Positions 44,348 through 48,031 of a stretch of 48,031 bases of DNA are shown one piece after another. The DNA is from JASBSR01 sp963847575 (GTDB lineage Bacteria; Pseudomonadota; Gammaproteobacteria; SZUA-229): assembly GCA_963847575.1 (NCBI GenBank), contig CAWKAL010000013.1, positions 1 to 48,031 on the forward strand, read 5' to 3'. Position 1 is the first letter of the stretch. Every line of letters begins with the position of its first letter. Under the pieces are notes generated by a model that did no database searches, was not told the DNA's origin, and worked only from the letters and a program-made list of their open reading frames with translations. The translations under genes were made by a program, and so were the position numbers.

Positions 44348-45388
44348 TTAGAAACGGAAACCGAAATTTATTCCGTACAGATAATGATACTGGCTGCGAT
44401 CTGTAATAATTCCCTGATCTTCATCCAGCTTGATATTCAACGCCCCCCAGTTGAGGCCGAGCTGGATGGCATCGCCGATGCCAAACAATAGCCCCAGGCT
44501 TGCTTTCGCGATCAGACCGACATCGCCATGCTCGGTTGAGCCGGCAGTAAAATTCATTTGAAAATAGCTCGGATTCATATCTTGTGATAAACGCCACCTG
44601 AGCATCGGACCCAGCAACCAGTAGCGCCCTTTCAACTCGAGCACACTGGCTTCTTTCAACAGGATATCTGCCTGGCCCAGCTCAACACTGATTCCGACAT
44701 CAGTACCCGCATCACGAAACCCCGTCGTATAACGCACACCGTTGAAGCGTGCGTGCTGGTCATCACCGGATGAACTTGCGCTGCTGACAATAGTGAGTTC
44801 ACGCCAGCGACCACATGGCTGTATGCCAAGGGTGACATCGTAAATATATTTGAATATGTACAGTGCCCAGACTACCAGTACGATCGTACCAATAATAATA
44901 AACACGATTGCAGCACTATCACCGGAAGCACCGTTGCCCGATCTCATCAGGTCATCAGTAAACTCACCCATAATTCTGAAAGATTGCTCGCCTGATGATT
45001 CACTGCCCGACCCGGCACAATCGTCGCGCTGGCGGGTATCGTATTGCTGCAGATCTACCGGTTGCAGATCGTCCTGTTGCAGATCGTCACGTTGTAAGTC
45101 ATCACTGGACTCAACAGGCGCCGGCGATTCTTGCCGTGAATCACGAGCAGCCAGTTGTACTGCATAACGCCCTGACTGTATGTAACCCCGCTGCCGCAGC
45201 GACTGCGCCAGCGCAGGGTAGGCCTGCGGTGCTACCCGAATGACTGTTGCATCAGGATACTTTGCCAGCAGCTCGGCCTCACTCATGCCTTCGATCAAAA
45301 CCTGTTCTGCAGCGTAAACAGGGTATGGGAAAAGATTCATTCCGGATACGGACATGCAGAGCAGGTAAATCACTAATCGTTGAAACAT
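44348..45388 (-). CDS. Envelope protein with transmembrane segment and barrel-like end
   Basis: I chose start 45388 (MFQRLVIYLLCMS) because GGAAG precedes it and it gives a signal peptide (about 1-27). The 346-residue protein has an N-terminal region with YPDATVIRVAPQAYPALAQSL, a linker with four Asp/Leu/Gln repeats (DDLQ), a transmembrane helix (about 158-180, AIVFIIIGTIVLVVWALYIF) and a C-terminal beta-rich part ending YGINFGFRF, an outer-membrane-type last strand. I do not recognise a family. An inner-membrane helix together with a barrel-type end is unusual, so topology is open. Confidence 0.6.
   Translation of the reverse strand: MFQRLVIYLLCMSVSGMNLFPYPVYAAEQVLIEGMSEAELLAKYPDATVIRVAPQAYPALAQSLRQRGYIQSGRYAVQLAARDSRQESPAPVESSDDLQRDDLQQDDLQPVDLQQYDTRQRDDCAGSGSESSGEQSFRIMGEFTDDLMRSGNGASGDSAAIVFIIIGTIVLVVWALYIFKYIYDVTLGIQPCGRWRELTIVSSASSSGDDQHARFNGVRYTTGFRDAGTDVGISVELGQADILLKEASVLELKGRYWLLGPMLRWRLSQDMNPSYFQMNFTAGSTEHGDVGLIAKASLGLLFGIGDAIQLGLNWGALNIKLDEDQGIITDRSQYHYLYGINFGFRF
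45046..45105. repeat. 15-bp coding repeats inside the envelope protein gene
   Basis: Four consecutive 15-base units of the type GTTGCAGATCGTCCT encode degenerate repeats of DLQ-D on the minus strand. The units differ by a few substitutions. Such in-frame arrays can gain or lose units without changing the frame. Confidence 0.75.
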
Positions 45389-45501
45389 CACACTTCCATG
45401 ATCCAGATAAAACCTGGTGTACATATTCAGACACCCGTCAAACGAAAGCAAGTAAGAGCAGAGCATGCATGATTACGCAGGCATGGACAAACATGGATGA
45501 G

Positions 45502-45557
45502 ATTAATACAGAATGCTGCAGCAATCATCTGCCGCCATCGGCATTACTGTATTAATA
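45502..45557. repeat. Long imperfect inverted repeat
   Basis: ATTAATACAGAATGC pairs with GCATT-A-CTGTATTAAT, a stem of 15 bases with one bulge and a loop of about 24 bases. A second CTGCAGCAATCAT copy follows on the right side. It sits between the diguanylate cyclase gene (ending 45724) and the start of the envelope-protein gene at 45388, and has no T-run. Confidence 0.6.
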
Positions 45558-45723
45558 CTGCAGCAATCATGTGTTGTCGTATGCATTACCGCATTACTCG
45601 CGAAACACTATGAACCGGATAATACTAAAGTGGCAACTACAATTGACAACATGCATCGTGACATCGGCCCGGCCTGATCGCAGCACTAAAATACTGGAGT
45701 GGTTATTTATCCAGCCGTTAACT

Positions 45724-47601
45724 TCAGTAGCTGAACGCATTTCGGCCATCGTTCTTGGCACGATACATTGCCTGGTCCGCCAGATTAATCAGCGCATGTG
45801 CATCCATAGAGTCTTGCGGGCCGATCGCAACGCCAACGCTCACACCAGTGACGACCTCATGCCCATCTATCACCATTGGCTGTGAAATATCGCCAATAAT
45901 TTTCTCGATAATTTTCTGGGTATCTGGCTTGTTGGTATAGGATTCAAGCAGGATCAGGAATTCATCTCCCCCGAAGCGCGCAACTGTGTCTTCTTTTCGC
46001 AACAATGACGCGAGACGATTAGCCGTTATCTGCAACACATGATCACCGATGCCATGCCCATATGAATCATTGATCAGTTTGAAATCGTCAAGATCGAGGA
46101 ACAGCAGCGCCAGTTCGGCTGACTGGCGATCACATCTCTGCAAGGAATGGTTTACCCTGTCGTAGAACATGAGTCGATTGGGCAGCCCTGTCAATGGATC
46201 ATGGTGCGCAAGAAAATCCAGGTTTTCCTGGTTCTGCTTGATAGGCGTAATGTCGGAAAATACCGATACATAATGCGTCACCATGCCAGCACTGTTCACA
46301 ATTGCACTAATTGACTGCCATGATGGAAAGGCTTCACCGTTCTTGCGCCTGTCCCAGATCTCGCCTTTCCAGTGCCCTGTCGCGTCAATTTCATCCCACA
46401 GGTTTTGATAAAAATCTTTATCGTGGTGGCCTGACTTTAGATGAGATGGCTTCCTACTCAGCACTTCATTTTTATCATAACCGGTAATATCCGTGAACGC
46501 AGAGTTGACAGACGTAATGTGTTTATATTGATCTGTCACAACCACGCCCTGGTTTGTCGAATTAAAAACGGCACCCGCCATTTTAAGTTCGTCTTCCATG
46601 ACTTTTCGATAGCTGATATCAATGCCTGATGACAATGTACCTGTCACTTGTCCCGTGGGTGATTTTTGAACTGTGTTATGCCAGGAAATATAATGAACCT
46701 CTCCATCTGCAGACATTACTTCATTCTCAAAATATTCAACCGCCACGATTCCATTTTCAGCGTTTTTATTAATGACCTGTTGAATTTTTTCTCTGTCATA
46801 CTCGGGAATCGCGATATCGATCCAGCTTTTACCGATCAACTCGTCCTTGGTTCGCTGGAGAATTTCACAGCCACGACGGTTGATAAGTGTTATGCGCCCC
46901 GCGATATCCAGGCCGACAATCATGGCTTCCGATATTTGAAGGTAGCGTTCGGCGCGATTCTTACCTTCAATGATGTCCATTTGCGCCTGTTTGCTTTCGG
47001 TTATATCTACCGAGATACCAAGCAGGAATTCCGGTTTACCGTTCTCATCCATAATCGGCACCTTCCTGGTATGCAATATCCGTTTCCCCTGGTTTAATGT
47101 ATCAATGTCTTCCTCAGGAATATCAAGCGTTGCTTTAGCTTTCAACACCTCTTGGTCTTTTTCCACAAAAAACTCTGCCTGCTCAGTTAGAAAGACATCA
47201 TAATCATTTTTGCCGATTAATTTGTCCCGTCCGAGGCCGGTCAGGGATTCAAATTCTTTATTGACCCTGATGAAGCGTAGATCTTGAGCGTCCTTGATGA
47301 AAACCATGAGCGGAATATTCTCAATAATCGTATCCAGGTGCTTTTCTGCAATGCGTGCCTTGCGTGAGGCACTCTCGGCACGATTGATAAGATATTGCGC
47401 ATATAGTCCGAAGATAAGCGCCAGGCTAAAAACATTTATCCGCCACCAGAGCTCGAGTGGCTCAGCCTGAAACAATTGTTCGGTAAAAGTTCGCTCGCCC
47501 AGAATGTATGCGTCTACCAACGAATCCAGAACATAGAACATCATACCTAGAAACCCGGCCAGTATGACCAGCCTGTATCTCGTAAATATAGTGCGATTCA
47601 T
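45724..47601 (-). CDS. Membrane diguanylate cyclase with three PAS domains
   Basis: The 625-residue protein has two N-terminal transmembrane segments (about 10-30 and 50-70) with a short periplasmic loop, then PAS domains at about 85-205, 215-330 and 340-460, each ending in a DITE/DISY/DITP-type linker. The GGDEF domain (about 465-625) has an intact GGDEF active site at 544-548 (FGGDEF) and no EAL domain. It should make c-di-GMP in response to a signal sensed by PAS domains. DHDPLTGLPNRL marks the domain start, and I see no RxxD inhibitory site at the usual position. Confidence 0.92.
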   Translation of the reverse strand: MNRTIFTRYRLVILAGFLGMMFYVLDSLVDAYILGERTFTEQLFQAEPLELWWRINVFSLALIFGLYAQYLINRAESASRKARIAEKHLDTIIENIPLMVFIKDAQDLRFIRVNKEFESLTGLGRDKLIGKNDYDVFLTEQAEFFVEKDQEVLKAKATLDIPEEDIDTLNQGKRILHTRKVPIMDENGKPEFLLGISVDITESKQAQMDIIEGKNRAERYLQISEAMIVGLDIAGRITLINRRGCEILQRTKDELIGKSWIDIAIPEYDREKIQQVINKNAENGIVAVEYFENEVMSADGEVHYISWHNTVQKSPTGQVTGTLSSGIDISYRKVMEDELKMAGAVFNSTNQGVVVTDQYKHITSVNSAFTDITGYDKNEVLSRKPSHLKSGHHDKDFYQNLWDEIDATGHWKGEIWDRRKNGEAFPSWQSISAIVNSAGMVTHYVSVFSDITPIKQNQENLDFLAHHDPLTGLPNRLMFYDRVNHSLQRCDRQSAELALLFLDLDDFKLINDSYGHGIGDHVLQITANRLASLLRKEDTVARFGGDEFLILLESYTNKPDTQKIIEKIIGDISQPMVIDGHEVVTGVSVGVAIGPQDSMDAHALINLADQAMYRAKNDGRNAFSY

Positions 47602-48031
47602 ATGCTCGATTTCATAGCTTTTGTCAAAACTGCTAATAAGGTGTTTACAGCATTACAACAACATCAATTGGTAGCAAATAATATAGTTTCACTGTGTACT
47701 TCTACCAAACAGTCGCCGAATAATATCTCTAATGTATTGTATAAACTTGAGTTTAGACCACGCTCCGGCAGTTACACCGCATACATCGCAACATTATCCG
47801 AACAGGCGTCAGTGACCCATGCCGTATTAGACGTTCGTCTAAGCGTTTTTGGTCCAGGGCCAGGCGAATAGCAGGAGTCATCCTGATTCCGGGTTTAGAT
47901 ATTATCTTTATATCTGCTTCAGTTTTTGCATGTTAAGTAAATCGACCAGATCTAATGATTACATGTCAAAAGCGGGTCACTCCATACGGCACTGCTATTG
48001 CTCGCAATTATTAAGGCACGCTGGTCAGCCT
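47602..48031. other. Gene-free right edge (430 bases)
   Basis: The 89-codon plus-strand frame at 47602-47871 starts right at the divergent start of the diguanylate cyclase gene. It has no ribosome binding site and no recognisable motif, so I do not call it. I see nothing else, apart from an AT-rich stretch (47670-47760) that may contain the promoter of the diguanylate cyclase. Confidence 0.5.

Noticed and set aside
47602..47871. 89-codon plus-strand frame at the right edge
   Set aside because: There is no ribosome binding site or motif, and it starts exactly at the divergent gene start.

Overview
The window looks like chromosomal DNA of a free-living gammaproteobacterium of moderate GC (by eye a little above 50 %). 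The support is an EF-G of the gammaproteobacterial second-copy type, a close YheS homologue, a DgkA, a HopJ-family protein, a VPLPA-type PEP-CTERM protein with a sigma-54 promoter (pointing to an exosortase elsewhere), and a c-type haem/cbb3-associated neighbourhood. I cannot assign a genus. I see no rRNA, tRNA, CRISPR array, prophage or classical transposase.

Layout. 1-6651 (-): the 5' part of a giant secreted DUF11-repeat protein, broken by about five small indels and running off the left edge. 6918-16646 (-): a tight nine-gene operon for an energised, envelope-spanning machine. It has a small periplasmic coiled-coil protein, a periplasmic TPR protein, two TPR lipoproteins, a small exported protein, a TolQ/ExbB-like channel, two ExbD/TolR-like proteins (one without the proton-binding Asp) and a coiled-coil/TonB-type transducer. 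16834-19680 (+): a GCS2-type carboxylate-amine ligase, a frameshifted aspartoacylase/AstE-like hydrolase and diacylglycerol kinase. 19725-22125 (-): a second copy of the periplasmic coiled-coil + TPR pair. 22233-28391: a perfect 42-bp palindrome, phoH, yheS, a MITE-like palindromic element, a cupin gene, a long structured leader, and a stand-alone fusA with terminator. 28496-30984: a small Cys-rich exported protein and a cytochrome b561-like gene (both frameshifted), an HDOD protein and hopJ. 31039-34522: a PEP-CTERM protein, an atypical Ser/Thr kinase with a PP2C phosphatase, and adk. 34566-38444: 15-bp tandem repeats, a CD-NTase-fold protein without catalytic acids, a PlpD-like patatin autotransporter and a small Cys-rich protein. 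38490-42731: a BNR-repeat protein with a MoaD/ThiS-like protein, a 60-bp tandem duplication over the latter's start, and a P2-type cation ATPase. 42862-44286: a DUF3365 haem protein and a TauE/SafE-like protein (frameshifted). 44348-47601: an envelope protein with a predicted barrel end, and a three-PAS diguanylate cyclase.

The most interesting system is the 6.9-16.6 kb operon. Its combination of TolQ/ExbB, two TolR/ExbD, an AgmX/PglI-like TonB transducer and several large TPR lipoproteins resembles the Agl-Glt/Nfs motor family of Myxococcus more than a nutrient-uptake TonB system. It lies beside a giant DUF11 surface protein and has a duplicated periplasmic module 3 kb away. A working model, inferred only, is a proton-driven transducer that moves or assembles something at the outer membrane, possibly the DUF11 protein.

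A second theme is indels. About ten putative single- or few-base indels fall in only five genes, while some 35 kb of other coding sequence is clean. This clustering fits real gene decay or locally poor sequence better than a uniform error rate.
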